Part shown: one piece after another, positions 26,821 through 36,112 of the stretch | Layout of the letters: each line of letters begins with the position of its first letter | How positions within the stretch are numbered: the first letter of the stretch is position 1 | Assembly (NCBI GenBank): GCA_000992345.1 | Contig: LBUA01000005.1 | Coordinates: forward strand, 1-37,797 | Reading direction: 5' to 3' | Length of the DNA stretch: 37,797 nucleotides | DNA from: Parcubacteria group bacterium GW2011_GWD2_38_12 | Lineage (GTDB): Bacteria > Patescibacteriota > Minisyncoccia > GWC2-36-17 | Program-made: the position numbers and the translations under genes | The notes under the pieces: generated by a model | What the model was told of the DNA's origin: nothing | Databases searched by the model: none | What the model saw: the letters and a program-made list of their open reading frames with translations, nothing else

Positions 26821-27180
26821 TTAGAATTTAAGTCCCTTCTCTCTTGCCGCATCGGCTAATAATTTAATAATGCCGTGGTATTTATTGCCACCTCTATCAA
26901 AAACCACTTTTCCTATATTATTTTCTTTTGCTTTTTTTGCAATTAAAATTCCGACTGCTTTTGCTTTTTCAGAAAATGTACCTTTTGATTTAATTTCAGA
27001 ATCCGATGCCGCAGCCAAGGTCTTTCCAGCTTGATCATCAATTACTTGAACATAAATATGTTGATTTGATTTAAAAACAGAAAGCCGAGGCATCTGGCTA
27101 GATCCGCTTATTCTTGCGCGAATTCTTTTTTTTCGCGCTAACTTATTTGCTATTTTGATTTTCGATATTTTTTTCTGCAT
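26821..27180 (-). CDS. rplR: 50S ribosomal protein L18
   Basis: [37 protein letters not shown]. Confidence 0.97.
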   Translation of the reverse strand: MQKKISKIKIANKLARKKRIRARISGSSQMPRLSVFKSNQHIYVQVIDDQAGKTLAAASDSEIKSKGTFSEKAKAVGILIAKKAKENNIGKVVFDRGGNKYHGIIKLLADAAREKGLKF

Positions 27181-27208
27181 GCGTTTACAGTATTATTATA
27201 TAAATTTT

Positions 27209-27754
27209 TTATGACGCGGTAGCCGTAGCTTTTTTGCCAGCTTTTCTCCTTATGACTTCACCAAGATAATGGATGCCTTTGCCCTTATATGGCTCCGGTT
27301 TTTTCTCGGCTCTAATATCGGCTGAAATTTGACCAACCAATTTCTTATCAATTCCAGAAATAATTATCACATTTTTCTCAACCTTAAAAACTATTCCCTG
27401 GGGAGCTTTGATAATAATCGGATGAGAAAAACCAAGACTCAAAACCAAATCCGCTCCCCCCAAAACCGCTTTATAACCAACGCCTTCTATCTCAAGTTTT
27501 TTCTCAAATCCCTCGGTAACTCCTTTTATCATATTATTTACAAGCGCCCGGGACAAACCCCAACAAGCAGAAGAATTTTTCGTCTGATTAAAAACAGTAA
27601 AAACAACCTGATTATCGGAGACTTCGATTTTAATCTCTTCGGGTATAATTTGCTTCAACTGCCCCCTTGACCCTTTCACAAAAACTTCTTGGCCATTTAT
27701 TTCAACCGTTACTCCCGATGGTATTTGTATTGGTAGTTTTCCTATTCTACTCAC
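27209..27754 (-). CDS. rplF: 50S ribosomal protein L6
   Basis: SRIGKLPIQIPSGVTV; GTG start at 27754 rather than the longer ORF. Confidence 0.96.
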   Translation of the reverse strand: MSRIGKLPIQIPSGVTVEINGQEVFVKGSRGQLKQIIPEEIKIEVSDNQVVFTVFNQTKNSSACWGLSRALVNNMIKGVTEGFEKKLEIEGVGYKAVLGGADLVLSLGFSHPIIIKAPQGIVFKVEKNVIIISGIDKKLVGQISADIRAEKKPEPYKGKGIHYLGEVIRRKAGKKATATAS

Positions 27755-27840
27755 GCTTCGCGAACAATTTAACAATTTAACTATCAACATTTAATCCGCC
27801 GCGGCGGATCACTTGTTAACCGTTAACTGCTAACTGTTAT
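27755..27840 (-). repeat. Heptad arrays around TCCGCCGCGGCGGA palindrome (rplF 5' spacer)
   Basis: aacaattt aacaattt ... AATCCGCCGCGGCGGAT ... gttaaccgttaactgctaactgttat. Confidence 0.75.
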
Positions 27841-28230
27841 TTAATATATTTCGCATAAAACCTCTCCGCCCAATTTTCCTGTCTTAGCTTCCTTATCCGT
27901 CAAGAGCCCTTGCGGCGTAGAAATAATCATAGAGCCAAAACCCTGCCTTACAACTTTAATATCATCTACCTTAATATATACTCTTCTTGATGGCTTGCTG
28001 ATTCTTTTTATATCGCTAATCTTTGGCTGATTATCAACATATCTGAGGGTTATCTCGATATATTTTTTAACCTTTTTGCCATTTTTTGAAAAATTGGAAA
28101 TCCAACCACCTTTTTTAAAAATCTTCGCTATTTCAAATTTCAATTTAGAAAACGGAATAAGCACCGTCTCATGACGAGCCATCTGAGCATTCTTTACTCT
28201 TATTAACATGTCTGCTATTGGATCTGTCAT
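27841..28230 (-). CDS. rpsH: 30S ribosomal protein S8
   Basis: MTDPIADMLIRVKNAQMARHETVLIPFSKLK. Confidence 0.98.
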   Translation of the reverse strand: MTDPIADMLIRVKNAQMARHETVLIPFSKLKFEIAKIFKKGGWISNFSKNGKKVKKYIEITLRYVDNQPKISDIKRISKPSRRVYIKVDDIKVVRQGFGSMIISTPQGLLTDKEAKTGKLGGEVLCEIY

Positions 28231-28409
28231 TGTTGTCTAAATTTATAAGTGGAGCCATTGTGTAGCGAAATAAATTTAGCTACAACAATGAGCACCCTGT
28301 TAAATCCTGCTCGCAGGAATTTTGCGAAGCAAAATTATTTAACAGGGCAAGGTTTTATATCCGCTTTTTTAAGTTTATAGCAGTAAACTTAAAAAAGCGG
28401 ACAAAGCCC
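28231..28409 (-). promoter_or_regulatory. Structured intergenic RNA element, copy A (rpsZ-rpsH spacer)
   Basis: 18-bp perfect hairpin 28360-28401; three-way-junction-like 28295-28347; start-proximal hairpin 28256-28290. Confidence 0.7.
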
Positions 28410-28595
28410 TTACCAGCTTGATTTTTTTACCCCCGCCAACTCTCCCTTTATTGCCATTTCTCTAAAACAAATCCTGCACAAATCAAAATCACCGATAAAT
28501 CCTCTCCTGCGTCCGCATCTAAAACAGCGATTTACTTTTCTCGTTGAAAATTTCGGTTTCTTTTTCGCTCTTGCGATTACCGATGTTTTTGCCAT
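28410..28595 (-). CDS. rpsZ: 30S ribosomal protein S14 type Z
   Basis: [48 protein letters not shown]. Confidence 0.97.
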   Translation of the reverse strand: MAKTSVIARAKKKPKFSTRKVNRCFRCGRRRGFIGDFDLCRICFREMAIKGELAGVKKSSW

Positions 28596-28770
28596 AATTG
28601 TTGAAGTTTTCAAGCTCATTTTGTAGCGAAGAAAATTTCACTACAATTATGAGCACCCTATTAAATCCTGCTCTGCAGGAATTTTGCAAAGCAAAATTAT
28701 TTAACAGGGTAAGGTTTTGTATCCATACCCTCAAATTTTCATTAAAAACTTAAGGGTATGGACAAAGCCC
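28596..28770 (-). promoter_or_regulatory. Structured intergenic RNA element, copy B (rplE-rpsZ spacer)
   Basis: Same framework as copy A with different stem sequence. Confidence 0.7.
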
Positions 28771-29313
28771 TTATTTCATCAATGGGAATCCAATTAATCT
28801 AAATAACTTCTCTGCCTCTTCTTTTGATTTCGCATCTGTAACAACTGTAATACCTAAACCGAAAATCATTTTTGAAGATTCCAAAACAACTTCAGGAAAT
28901 ACAATATGCTCTTTCACGCCCAATGTCAAATTGCCAAATTTATCCACTGATGACAGTTTAATGCCCCTAAAATCTCTGGTTCTTGGTAAGACAATATTAA
29001 TCAAGCGATCAACAAAATCATACATTCTTTTTCCTCTCAAGGTGACTTTAAGACCGATTTCCAATCCCTTTCTTGTTTTAAAAGACGCTATAGCTTTTTT
29101 TGCTTTTGTTTTAATGGGATTCTGTCCGGTCATCAATGCTAAATCCCTTGCCATCGCCTCAACTGTTTTCGATTCGCGAACAATCCTGCCCGTTCCGATA
29201 TTCACCACCACTTTAGTTATTTTCGGAACAGCCATAACATTAACATAGCCAAACTCTTTTTTTAAAGCCGGGACAACTTCCTTATTATATTTTTCTAAAA
29301 TTCTATGTGCCAT
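28771..29313 (-). CDS. rplE: 50S ribosomal protein L5
   Basis: VPKITKVVVNIGTG, TGQNPIKTKAKKAIASFKTRKG. Confidence 0.97.
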   Translation of the reverse strand: MAHRILEKYNKEVVPALKKEFGYVNVMAVPKITKVVVNIGTGRIVRESKTVEAMARDLALMTGQNPIKTKAKKAIASFKTRKGLEIGLKVTLRGKRMYDFVDRLINIVLPRTRDFRGIKLSSVDKFGNLTLGVKEHIVFPEVVLESSKMIFGLGITVVTDAKSKEEAEKLFRLIGFPLMK

Positions 29314-29395
29314 CACTTCGCGAACATTTGACCAGTAACATTGGACATTTGACTAAACCTCGTCAATTGTCAATCGTCAATTGTCAATCGTTATC

Positions 29396-29701
29396 TTATA
29401 TTTCTGCTTTACATTTTTTACAAACCCTGGCTTTACCGCCTTCGCTTATCTTATATCCAACTCTTGTTGGCTTTGAACATTTCGGGCATACAAGCATAGC
29501 ATTGGAAGCGTTAAAAGGTGCTGGAAATTGAATAATGCTCCCCTTCTGTCCTTGTTTCTTCGGGCCTTGGTGCTTCTTTTTGATATTAATACCTTCCGCG
29601 ACAATCATATTTTTCATAGGATAAACCTTAGAAACTTTTGCCTGTTTCCCCTTATCTTTTCCAATCATTATTAAAATGTTGTCTTCTTTCTTTATTTTCA
29701 T
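29396..29701 (-). CDS. rplX: 50S ribosomal protein L24
   Basis: MKIKKEDNILIMIGKDKGKQAKVSKVYP. Confidence 0.96.
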   Translation of the reverse strand: MKIKKEDNILIMIGKDKGKQAKVSKVYPMKNMIVAEGINIKKKHQGPKKQGQKGSIIQFPAPFNASNAMLVCPKCSKPTRVGYKISEGGKARVCKKCKAEI

Positions 29702-29760
29702 AAATGAAGAGTGAAAAGTGAAAAGTGACTTAGAAATCTCTTTATCACTTATCTCTTTTT
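29702..29760. repeat. Inverted heptad element between rplN and rplX
   Basis: gtgaaaa gtgaaaa gtgactt ... cacttatctctttt. Confidence 0.7.
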
Positions 29761-30132
29761 TTAGAGCACTTCCGGAGCCAATGACGCAATTTTTGCAAAA
29801 CCCCTATCTTTAATTTCTTTTGCTATTGGACCAAAAATGCGACCACCCTTAGGCTCTTGAGTATTTCCCTCCAATATCACAACAGCATTTTCATCAAATC
29901 TTATATATGAACCGTCCGGTCTTTTATACGCATTTTTCTGTCTAACAATAACACATCTAACAACATCTTTTTTCTTAACCTGCTTTCTTGGTTCGGCCGA
30001 TTTTACGGAAGCCACCACAATATCGCCGATTTGGGCGTATCTCGCGCCGGAACCCCCAAGCACCTTGAAACAAGCGACTCTTTTCGCCCCGGAATTATCG
30101 GCTACATTTAGTATTGTTCTTAATTGAATCAC
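29761..30132 (-). CDS. rplN: 50S ribosomal protein L14
   Basis: [28 protein letters not shown]. Confidence 0.98.
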   Translation of the reverse strand: MIQLRTILNVADNSGAKRVACFKVLGGSGARYAQIGDIVVASVKSAEPRKQVKKKDVVRCVIVRQKNAYKRPDGSYIRFDENAVVILEGNTQEPKGGRIFGPIAKEIKDRGFAKIASLAPEVL

Positions 30133-30212
30133 ACTTTTAGCTTTTAGCTTTTAACTTTTAGTTTTTAGTCCGCCAGTTGACAGATTCTAACAGCTAACAG
30201 TTATCAGCTAAC
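30133..30212. repeat. Inverted heptad element 5' of rplN
   Basis: cttttag x n - GTCCGCCAGTTGAC - ctaacag ctaacag ttatcag ctaacag. Confidence 0.75.
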
Positions 30213-30278
30213 AGCCCTTGCACAAGCCATTATTTTACACAAAATACTGAAAAATTCAAGTCTTTTCCCGCAAAATTA

Positions 30279-30539
30279 TTAAATCTTCCCAACCACAATC
30301 CATTTCTTATCTTTTGATAACGGCCTTGACTCTTGAATCACAACTTTATCTCCAATGTGGTATTGATTCGTCTCGTCATGCGCTTTGAATTTAGTTGTCA
30401 CATTGTAATATTTCTTATATTTTGGATGTTTTTTCCTCCTAACCACAGCCACAACAACGGTCTTTTGCATTTTATCTGAAAAAACTATCCCCTCAAGCCT
30501 TCTTTTTAATGTTTTTTGTAAGGATTTATTTTTATCCAT
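30279..30539 (-). CDS. rpsQ: 30S ribosomal protein S17
   Basis: [31 protein letters not shown]. Confidence 0.97.
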   Translation of the reverse strand: MDKNKSLQKTLKRRLEGIVFSDKMQKTVVVAVVRRKKHPKYKKYYNVTTKFKAHDETNQYHIGDKVVIQESRPLSKDKKWIVVGKI

Positions 30540-30547
30540 AATTAAAT

Positions 30548-30733
30548 TTACTTCTTATTGATTATAGTTAAAATTCTCGCTATATCTTTCCTGATTTTTT
30601 GAAATTCTGATGTATCTTTAATATTCTTCACGGATGCGCCAAATCTAAGTTCAAGCAATCTATTTTGCTTTTCTTTCAAAATCTTTATTAATTCTTCTTG
30701 ATTTTTATCCTGTAATTCTTTTTCTTTTGTCAT
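30548..30733 (-). CDS. rpmC: 50S ribosomal protein L29
   Basis: Position after rpl[49 protein letters not shown]. Confidence 0.93.
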   Translation of the reverse strand: MTKEKELQDKNQEELIKILKEKQNRLLELRFGASVKNIKDTSEFQKIRKDIARILTIINKK

Positions 30734-30737
30734 AAAC

Positions 30738-31154
30738 TTAATACTCTCTTGTTACGAATTTTGTCTTTACGGGCAATTTAAATGCAGCAAGCCGCAAAGC
30801 TTCTTTGGCTACAACTAAATCAATCCCGTCCATTTCAAATAAAATTCTTCCCGGTTTTACTATTGCAACAAAATGATCCGGCGCGCCTTTTCCACCACCC
30901 ATAGTGACTTCAGGCGGTTTTTGGGTTACTGGTTTATCCGGAAAAATCCTTATCCAAACTTGGCCGCCTCTCTTAATATATCGTGTCATTGCGCGACGAG
31001 AAGCTTCAATTTGACGGGAATTAATCCAACCATGCTCAAGAGTTTTAAGCCCGTACGCTCCAAAACTCAAGGTGGTTCCGCGTGTTTCAACGCCCTTATT
31101 AAGCCTTGTTCCTTTTTGCCATTTTCTATGTTTTACTTTTTTGGGTATTAACAT
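30738..31154 (-). CDS. rplP: 50S ribosomal protein L16
   Basis: [41 protein letters not shown]. Confidence 0.98.
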   Translation of the reverse strand: MLIPKKVKHRKWQKGTRLNKGVETRGTTLSFGAYGLKTLEHGWINSRQIEASRRAMTRYIKRGGQVWIRIFPDKPVTQKPPEVTMGGGKGAPDHFVAIVKPGRILFEMDGIDLVVAKEALRLAAFKLPVKTKFVTREY

Positions 31155-31238
31155 AATTCAGAATCTAGAAAATAGAATCTAGAATTTTATTTATTTTATC
31201 TTTTTATTTTTTCTACTTTCTATTTTCTATTTTCTTTT
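31155..31238. repeat. Inverted heptad element between rpsC and rplP
   Basis: agaatct agaaaat agaatct agaattt ... tttctac tttctat tttctat tttctt. Confidence 0.75.
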
Positions 31239-31899
31239 CAAAGATTTCCCCCTTGTAAATCCAAACTTTAATTCCAATTGCTCCATAAGTACAGTGGGCC
31301 GTCTCTTTCGCATAATCAATATTTGCTCTCAATGTAGTAAGGGGGAGCCTTCCCTTTGCCAGCCATTCAGTGCGAGCAATTTCCGATCCGTCCAATCTTC
31401 CGGATACCATAATTTTTGCTCCAAGCGCTTCTTTATTTTGCATAACCTTCGCAAGCGCATGTTTTATAGTCATTCTAAAAGGAACGCGTCTTTCTAATTG
31501 TTCAGCAATATTTTGACCAACAATTCTTGCCGATATTTCCGGCTTTACAACTTCTTCAACATGCAAAGAAATATTCAATTTCGGCTTTGATTGAGATTTT
31601 AATCCCCTCACTTCCATAACGATTTTTTCTAATGAATTTTTAAGCTCCTCAAGCCCCTGTCCACCGCGACCAATAATCACACCTGGCTTTGCCGTTCTAA
31701 TAAATATATTAACAGCATCTGCGGATCTTTCTATGCTAATTTCTTCCACGCCAGACTTTGCCAGCTTTTTATCTAAAAATTTTCTGACTCCATAATCTTC
31801 TTTTAAAAATGCTTTATATTGCTTATCACTAAACCAGCGAGACTTCCAGTCTGCTATCACTCCCAACCTATATGAATATGGATTAACTTTATGAGCCAC
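31213..31899 (-). CDS. rpsC: 30S ribosomal protein S3
   Basis: AHKVNPYSYRLGVIADWKSRWF; PGVIIGRGGQGLEELK; GTG start at 31899. Confidence 0.97.
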   Translation of the reverse strand: MAHKVNPYSYRLGVIADWKSRWFSDKQYKAFLKEDYGVRKFLDKKLAKSGVEEISIERSADAVNIFIRTAKPGVIIGRGGQGLEELKNSLEKIVMEVRGLKSQSKPKLNISLHVEEVVKPEISARIVGQNIAEQLERRVPFRMTIKHALAKVMQNKEALGAKIMVSGRLDGSEIARTEWLAKGRLPLTTLRANIDYAKETAHCTYGAIGIKVWIYKGEIFEKKIENRK

Positions 31900-31946
31900 G
31901 TTTCGCAAACAATCCAACAATTTAATCCGCCGCGGCGGATTAACTG
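31900..31946. repeat. Palindrome-centred heptad element 5' of rpsC
   Basis: aacaatccaacaattt - AATCCGCCGCGGCGGAT - taactgctaactgtta. Confidence 0.75.
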
Positions 31947-32357
31947 CTAACTGTTATTTATTTTTTTAGCTGTCTTTTTTACTTTTTCTTTTTTAGTTTC
32001 TAATATCTTTTCGCCGGCTTTTTGTTCATTTTCTTTCAATATTATTGTTATGTGGCTTGTTCTCTTTCTAATCGCAAAGGCTCGGCCAAATGCCCGTGGC
32101 ATACTCCTTTTTAAAACCGGACCGCCATCAACAAAAATTTCAGAAATAATCAGCTTATCACTATCCATTTTAACGTTGTTTTTTGCATTAGCAACCGCAG
32201 AATTTAATAATTTTAAAATCGGCTCAGCTGAACGCTTGCTTAAAAAATTAAGTTGCTTTTGGGCCTGTATAATGTTCATGCCCCTGATCAAGTCAGCAAC
32301 CAATCTTACTTTTCTCGGCGATATTCTTAAATTGTTTAATTTAGCTGATACTGCCAT
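31947..32357 (-). CDS. rplV: 50S ribosomal protein L22
   Basis: [26 protein letters not shown]. Confidence 0.97.
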   Translation of the reverse strand: MAVSAKLNNLRISPRKVRLVADLIRGMNIIQAQKQLNFLSKRSAEPILKLLNSAVANAKNNVKMDSDKLIISEIFVDGGPVLKRSMPRAFGRAFAIRKRTSHITIILKENEQKAGEKILETKKEKVKKTAKKINNS

Positions 32358-32374
32358 AATTATTTAAATTTTTG

Positions 32375-32477
32375 AGCCCATCTTATGGCGAAAAAAATTT
32401 AGCCATAAGATGGGCTGGTAAGATTTTGTCCGCCTTTCTAAATTTTCTTATCAAAAAATTTAGAAAGGCGGACAAAA
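32375..32477 (-). promoter_or_regulatory. Structured intergenic RNA element, copy C (rpsS-rplV spacer)
   Basis: 23-bp perfect stem 32424-32446/32455-32477; 15-bp stem 32375-32389/32402-32416. Confidence 0.75.
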
Positions 32478-32480
32478 CCC

Positions 32481-32807
32481 CTATTTTGCTGGCGTGGCCG
32501 GAGCTGGAGCTAAAGCTGGAGCCGCTGCGGCTTTTTCCAATTCTTTTTGCATTTTGCCGCCATGCTTCACGAATTTTCTGGTCAAAGAAAATTCCCCAAG
32601 CTTATGGCCAACCATTTCTTCGGTAATGAATACCTCTATATGATTTTTGCCATTATGGACCCCCAAGGTAAATCCGACCATTTCCGGAGAAATAGCGGAC
32701 CTTCGCGCCCAAGTTTTAATAACCCTTTTGTCTCCGGGTTTTAAATTTAATATCTTCTGTAATAATTTTTCGTCCACATAAGGACCTTTTTTTGAACTTC
32801 TGCTCAT
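32481..32807 (-). CDS. rpsS: 30S ribosomal protein S19
   Basis: [54 protein letters not shown]. Confidence 0.98.
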   Translation of the reverse strand: MSRSSKKGPYVDEKLLQKILNLKPGDKRVIKTWARRSAISPEMVGFTLGVHNGKNHIEVFITEEMVGHKLGEFSLTRKFVKHGGKMQKELEKAAAAPALAPAPATPAK

Positions 32808-32876
32808 TTGTCTTATATCTTAAACCTTGAATCCTAAATCTTTTATTTTCTTAAGTTTCAAGCTTTAAGCTTTAAG

Positions 32877-33701
32877 TTATTTCTTAACCCTTCTTCTTAC
32901 TATAAAAATATTGGTCGTTTTTTTCTTTCTTCTGGTTTTTACTCCGAGAGCCGGTTTGCCCCATGGAGTCTTTGGATGTTTAAGGCCGATTGGTTGCCTG
33001 CCTTCACCACCACCATGAGGATGATCTACTGGATTCATAGCTGTGCCTCTTACAGACGGCCTCCTACCCATATGACGAGCCCTACCGGCTTTGCCGATAA
33101 CAACTAAATTATGATCTGGATTTGATACGAATCCAACGGAAGCCCAGCACTCTTCTACAATTTTTCTGACTTCCGAGGAAGGCATTTGTAAATGCACATA
33201 TCCTCCATCGCGAGCAAGAATTTGAGCGGCAGATCCTGCTGATCTCACAATTTGCCCTCCTTTTCCAGGCAATAATTCAACATTATGGACAAAATAACCA
33301 ACCGGAATTTTTCTAAGTGGCAAACGATTACCAACCTCAAGCGCCGCATCTTCTGATTTCGCTATAACCGTGCCGATTTTTAAATCCTTAGGAGCTAAAA
33401 TATATCTTTTCTCTCCATTCTTATAAATAACCAGGGCAATAAATGCGGTTCTGTTTGGATCATATTCAATGGCAACAACTTTTCCCGGAAAAGAAATATC
33501 CTGACGAAAATCAATAGTTCTATATAATTTTTTAACTCCTCCGCCCCTATGACGAACAGTTATTCTTCCATTAGAAGCGCGACCAACCATTCTTTTACGG
33601 CCGAAAGTCAAACCCTTTTCAGGTTTCTTTTTAGTTAAGACGCTATAGTCAACTACGGTCATAAAACGTCTCGATGGAGTTGTTGGTTTGTATGTCTTCA
33701 C
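32877..33701 (-). CDS. rplB: 50S ribosomal protein L2
   Basis: [48 protein letters not shown]. Confidence 0.98.
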   Translation of the reverse strand: MKTYKPTTPSRRFMTVVDYSVLTKKKPEKGLTFGRKRMVGRASNGRITVRHRGGGVKKLYRTIDFRQDISFPGKVVAIEYDPNRTAFIALVIYKNGEKRYILAPKDLKIGTVIAKSEDAALEVGNRLPLRKIPVGYFVHNVELLPGKGGQIVRSAGSAAQILARDGGYVHLQMPSSEVRKIVEECWASVGFVSNPDHNLVVIGKAGRARHMGRRPSVRGTAMNPVDHPHGGGEGRQPIGLKHPKTPWGKPALGVKTRRKKKTTNIFIVRRRVKK

Positions 33702-33776
33702 TTCATTAGCTTTTAGCTTTTAGCTTTTAGTCCGCCAACCGGAGGATCTAACAGCTATCAGCTATCAGCTTGAATT
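33702..33776. repeat. Inverted heptad element 5' of rplB
   Basis: cttttag x3 - TCCGCCAACCGGAGGAT - ctaacag ctatcag ctatcag. Confidence 0.75.
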
Positions 33777-34202
33777 TTACTGGGCGAGTATATCAATCTT
33801 TTGCCCTTTTGGCAACGATATTATAGCTTTCTTAAATCCCGATTGTCTACCCATAGTCTTGCCAACCCTTCTTTTTTTGCCTGGCATATTAAGTAAATTA
33901 ACCGCCTCAACTTTCACGCCGTATAATTTCTCAACCACCCTCTTAATTTCTGTCTTATTAGCATTATCAAAGACTTTAAAAACATACTTATTATTTTCCG
34001 CTAAATGAGTTGATTTTTCGGTTATCAGGGGTTGCTTTAAAACACGCTCGCCTCCAGCGCTTTCACCATTAAAAGATATTCCCCTTACTTCTTTTTCCGT
34101 CTTTTTATTAAACTCGCCTTTGGGGGACTCGCTTTTTGACTTGACGACTTCTTTCTTTTTTTCCGCTCTCTTTTTATTTTTTAGAAAATCAAATAAAGAC
34201 AT
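33777..34202 (-). CDS. rplW: 50S ribosomal protein L23 with long lineage-specific N-terminal extension
   Basis: LKQPLITEKSTHLAENNKYVFKV core preceded by about 60 aa charged extension. Confidence 0.95.
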   Translation of the reverse strand: MSLFDFLKNKKRAEKKKEVVKSKSESPKGEFNKKTEKEVRGISFNGESAGGERVLKQPLITEKSTHLAENNKYVFKVFDNANKTEIKRVVEKLYGVKVEAVNLLNMPGKKRRVGKTMGRQSGFKKAIISLPKGQKIDILAQ

Positions 34203-34213
34203 AGGGGGGATTA

Positions 34214-34846
34214 TTATTTTATTAAATTCTTCTTCATTAACTGAATTTCTTCTTTTGATGTTATTATAAATTTTTTATTTAAAATATCCACAACATTCAA
34301 ATCATTAACTGAAGTTAATTTAGATCCTCCGCAATTTCTTGATGTAAGCCAAGCATTTCTATTTTCCGGATTTAAAACAAACAAAACCTTGGGTTTTGGC
34401 ATATTCAAAATCTTAGATATTACACCAGCCATAATTTTTGTTTTTGGCTCTTTCATCTTTAAATCTTCAAAAATAACCAATTGATTGTCTTTCACTTTAC
34501 TGGAAAAAGCCATAAGCAATGCTTTTCTTTTCATTTTTTTATTAATTTTCTTTTTAAAATTTCTTTCATTTCTTGGTCCAAAAGTAACGCCTCCGCCTTT
34601 CCAAATGGGTGATCTAATAGAGCCGTGCCTTGCTCGGCCAGTGCCTTTTTGTTTCCATGGTTTTTTTCCGCCACCCCTCACCTCGCCCCTTGTTTTTGTA
34701 TGGGCAATGGGGTGACGAGCGCTGGATTGCAAAGACACAACAACCTGATGCAAAAGATCGGGGTTTAATTTAACTCCAAAAATATCCTGTGGCAATTCCA
34801 TGGCGCCAACATTCTCTCCTTTTAAATTGTAGACTGGATATTCCAT
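34214..34846 (-). CDS. rplD: 50S ribosomal protein L4
   Basis: RGEVRGGGKKPWKQKGTGRARHGSIRSPIWKGGGVTFGP. Confidence 0.97.
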   Translation of the reverse strand: MEYPVYNLKGENVGAMELPQDIFGVKLNPDLLHQVVVSLQSSARHPIAHTKTRGEVRGGGKKPWKQKGTGRARHGSIRSPIWKGGGVTFGPRNERNFKKKINKKMKRKALLMAFSSKVKDNQLVIFEDLKMKEPKTKIMAGVISKILNMPKPKVLFVLNPENRNAWLTSRNCGGSKLTSVNDLNVVDILNKKFIITSKEEIQLMKKNLIK

Positions 34847-34959
34847 AATTAATTTTCAATTTTTAATTTTGTAATTTTTAAATAATTTCCAATGATTTAA
34901 TTTTTAAACATTTAGAAATTAAGATTTATTTAGAAATTAGAAATTAGAAATTTTTGAAA

Positions 34960-35577
34960 TTAAATTGAAGCCCTAATTTCAAGTAGTGTTCCTTTTCTTC
35001 CCGGGACAGCTCCTTTTAATGCAATAATATTATTCTCTGCATCCACTTTCATTATTTTAATGCCCCTCCAAGTTACTCTCTCGCCACCCATGCGGCCTGC
35101 CATTCTCTTACCCTTTACAACCCTCTGTGGCCAGACTGAACCTATGGAGCCCGCTTCTCTTTCGCTGTGTTTTTGGCCATGAGTGCGAGAACCTCCCCTA
35201 AATTGGTGTCTTTTCACAACTCCCTGGAAGCCGCGTCCTTTATTTATGCCAGAAACCGCTACTTTTTCTCCGATTTGAAAAATTGAGGCATCAATTTTAT
35301 CACCAACTTTCAAATCCAATATTTCTGCATTTCGAACTCTAAATTCTTTAAGCGCTCCAAAGAGTCCTAGTTCCTTCAAATGTCCGGATTGAGGCTTATT
35401 TAATTTCTTTTTTTCCTCAAAGCCAATTTGCGCGGCAATATATCCGTCTTTTTCAATGTTTCTAACCTGGGTTACAACGCATGGACCAACTTCAATAACC
35501 GTAACGCCAATACTTTCGCCATTATCCAAAAAAATCCTGCTCATCCCTATTTTTCTGCCTAATATAAATTTAGCCAT
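34960..35577 (-). CDS. rplC: 50S ribosomal protein L3
   Basis: ILGRKIGMSRIFLDNGESIGVTVIE; INKGRGFQGVVKRHQFRGG. Confidence 0.97.
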   Translation of the reverse strand: MAKFILGRKIGMSRIFLDNGESIGVTVIEVGPCVVTQVRNIEKDGYIAAQIGFEEKKKLNKPQSGHLKELGLFGALKEFRVRNAEILDLKVGDKIDASIFQIGEKVAVSGINKGRGFQGVVKRHQFRGGSRTHGQKHSEREAGSIGSVWPQRVVKGKRMAGRMGGERVTWRGIKIMKVDAENNIIALKGAVPGRKGTLLEIRASI

Positions 35578-35616
35578 GCCAATGTGATTAAAATCTAATA
35601 AACCCTTAAAAACAAA

Positions 35617-35637
35617 AATTGGGGTCAGGCCCCAATT
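35617..35637. repeat. REP-like palindrome AATTGGGG-tcagg-CCCCAATT
   Basis: 8-bp perfect stem with 5-nt loop in the rpsJ-rplC spacer. Confidence 0.65.
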
Positions 35638-35718
35638 CCCTGCCCATCTATAAAATTTGGGGGATATCTAAAGCACAATCTTAAAAATTAAAAAAATAAT
35701 CATTTAATTAATCATTTA

Positions 35719-35777
35719 TTAGTGCTTAGTATACAGGGAATTATTATAAAATAACTCCCTGACTACTGAGTGCTAAT
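35719..35777. repeat. Long imperfect inverted repeat with heptad texture (rpsJ-rplC spacer)
   Basis: ATTAGTGCTTAGTATACAGGGA ... TCCCTGACTACTGAGTGCTAAT. Confidence 0.7.
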
Positions 35778-35782
35778 TCACC

Positions 35783-36112
35783 TTACATCTTGATTTCAAT
35801 ATCCACCCCTGCCGGAAGATTTAAATTCATCAGAGCATCAACAATCTTCGGATTAGGATTTAAAATATCTATGATTCTTTTATGCACCCTCATTTCATAT
35901 TGATCACCAGAGCCCTTATGAACAAAGGTTGATCTATTTATGGAATATTTATGAATTGCTGTCGGCAATGGAACCGGACCAACAACCTCTGCTCCATATC
36001 TTAAAGCTGCATCAATGATTTGCTTGACACTATTATCTATGACCTTATGATCATAAGATTTAATTTTTATTCTTATTTTTTGTTTTATTTCTTCTTTAAC
36101 TTTAACAGCCAC
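35783..36112 (-). CDS. rpsJ: 30S ribosomal protein S10
   Basis: [30 protein letters not shown] start 36112. Confidence 0.97.
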   Translation of the reverse strand: MAVKVKEEIKQKIRIKIKSYDHKVIDNSVKQIIDAALRYGAEVVGPVPLPTAIHKYSINRSTFVHKGSGDQYEMRVHKRIIDILNPNPKIVDALMNLNLPAGVDIEIKM

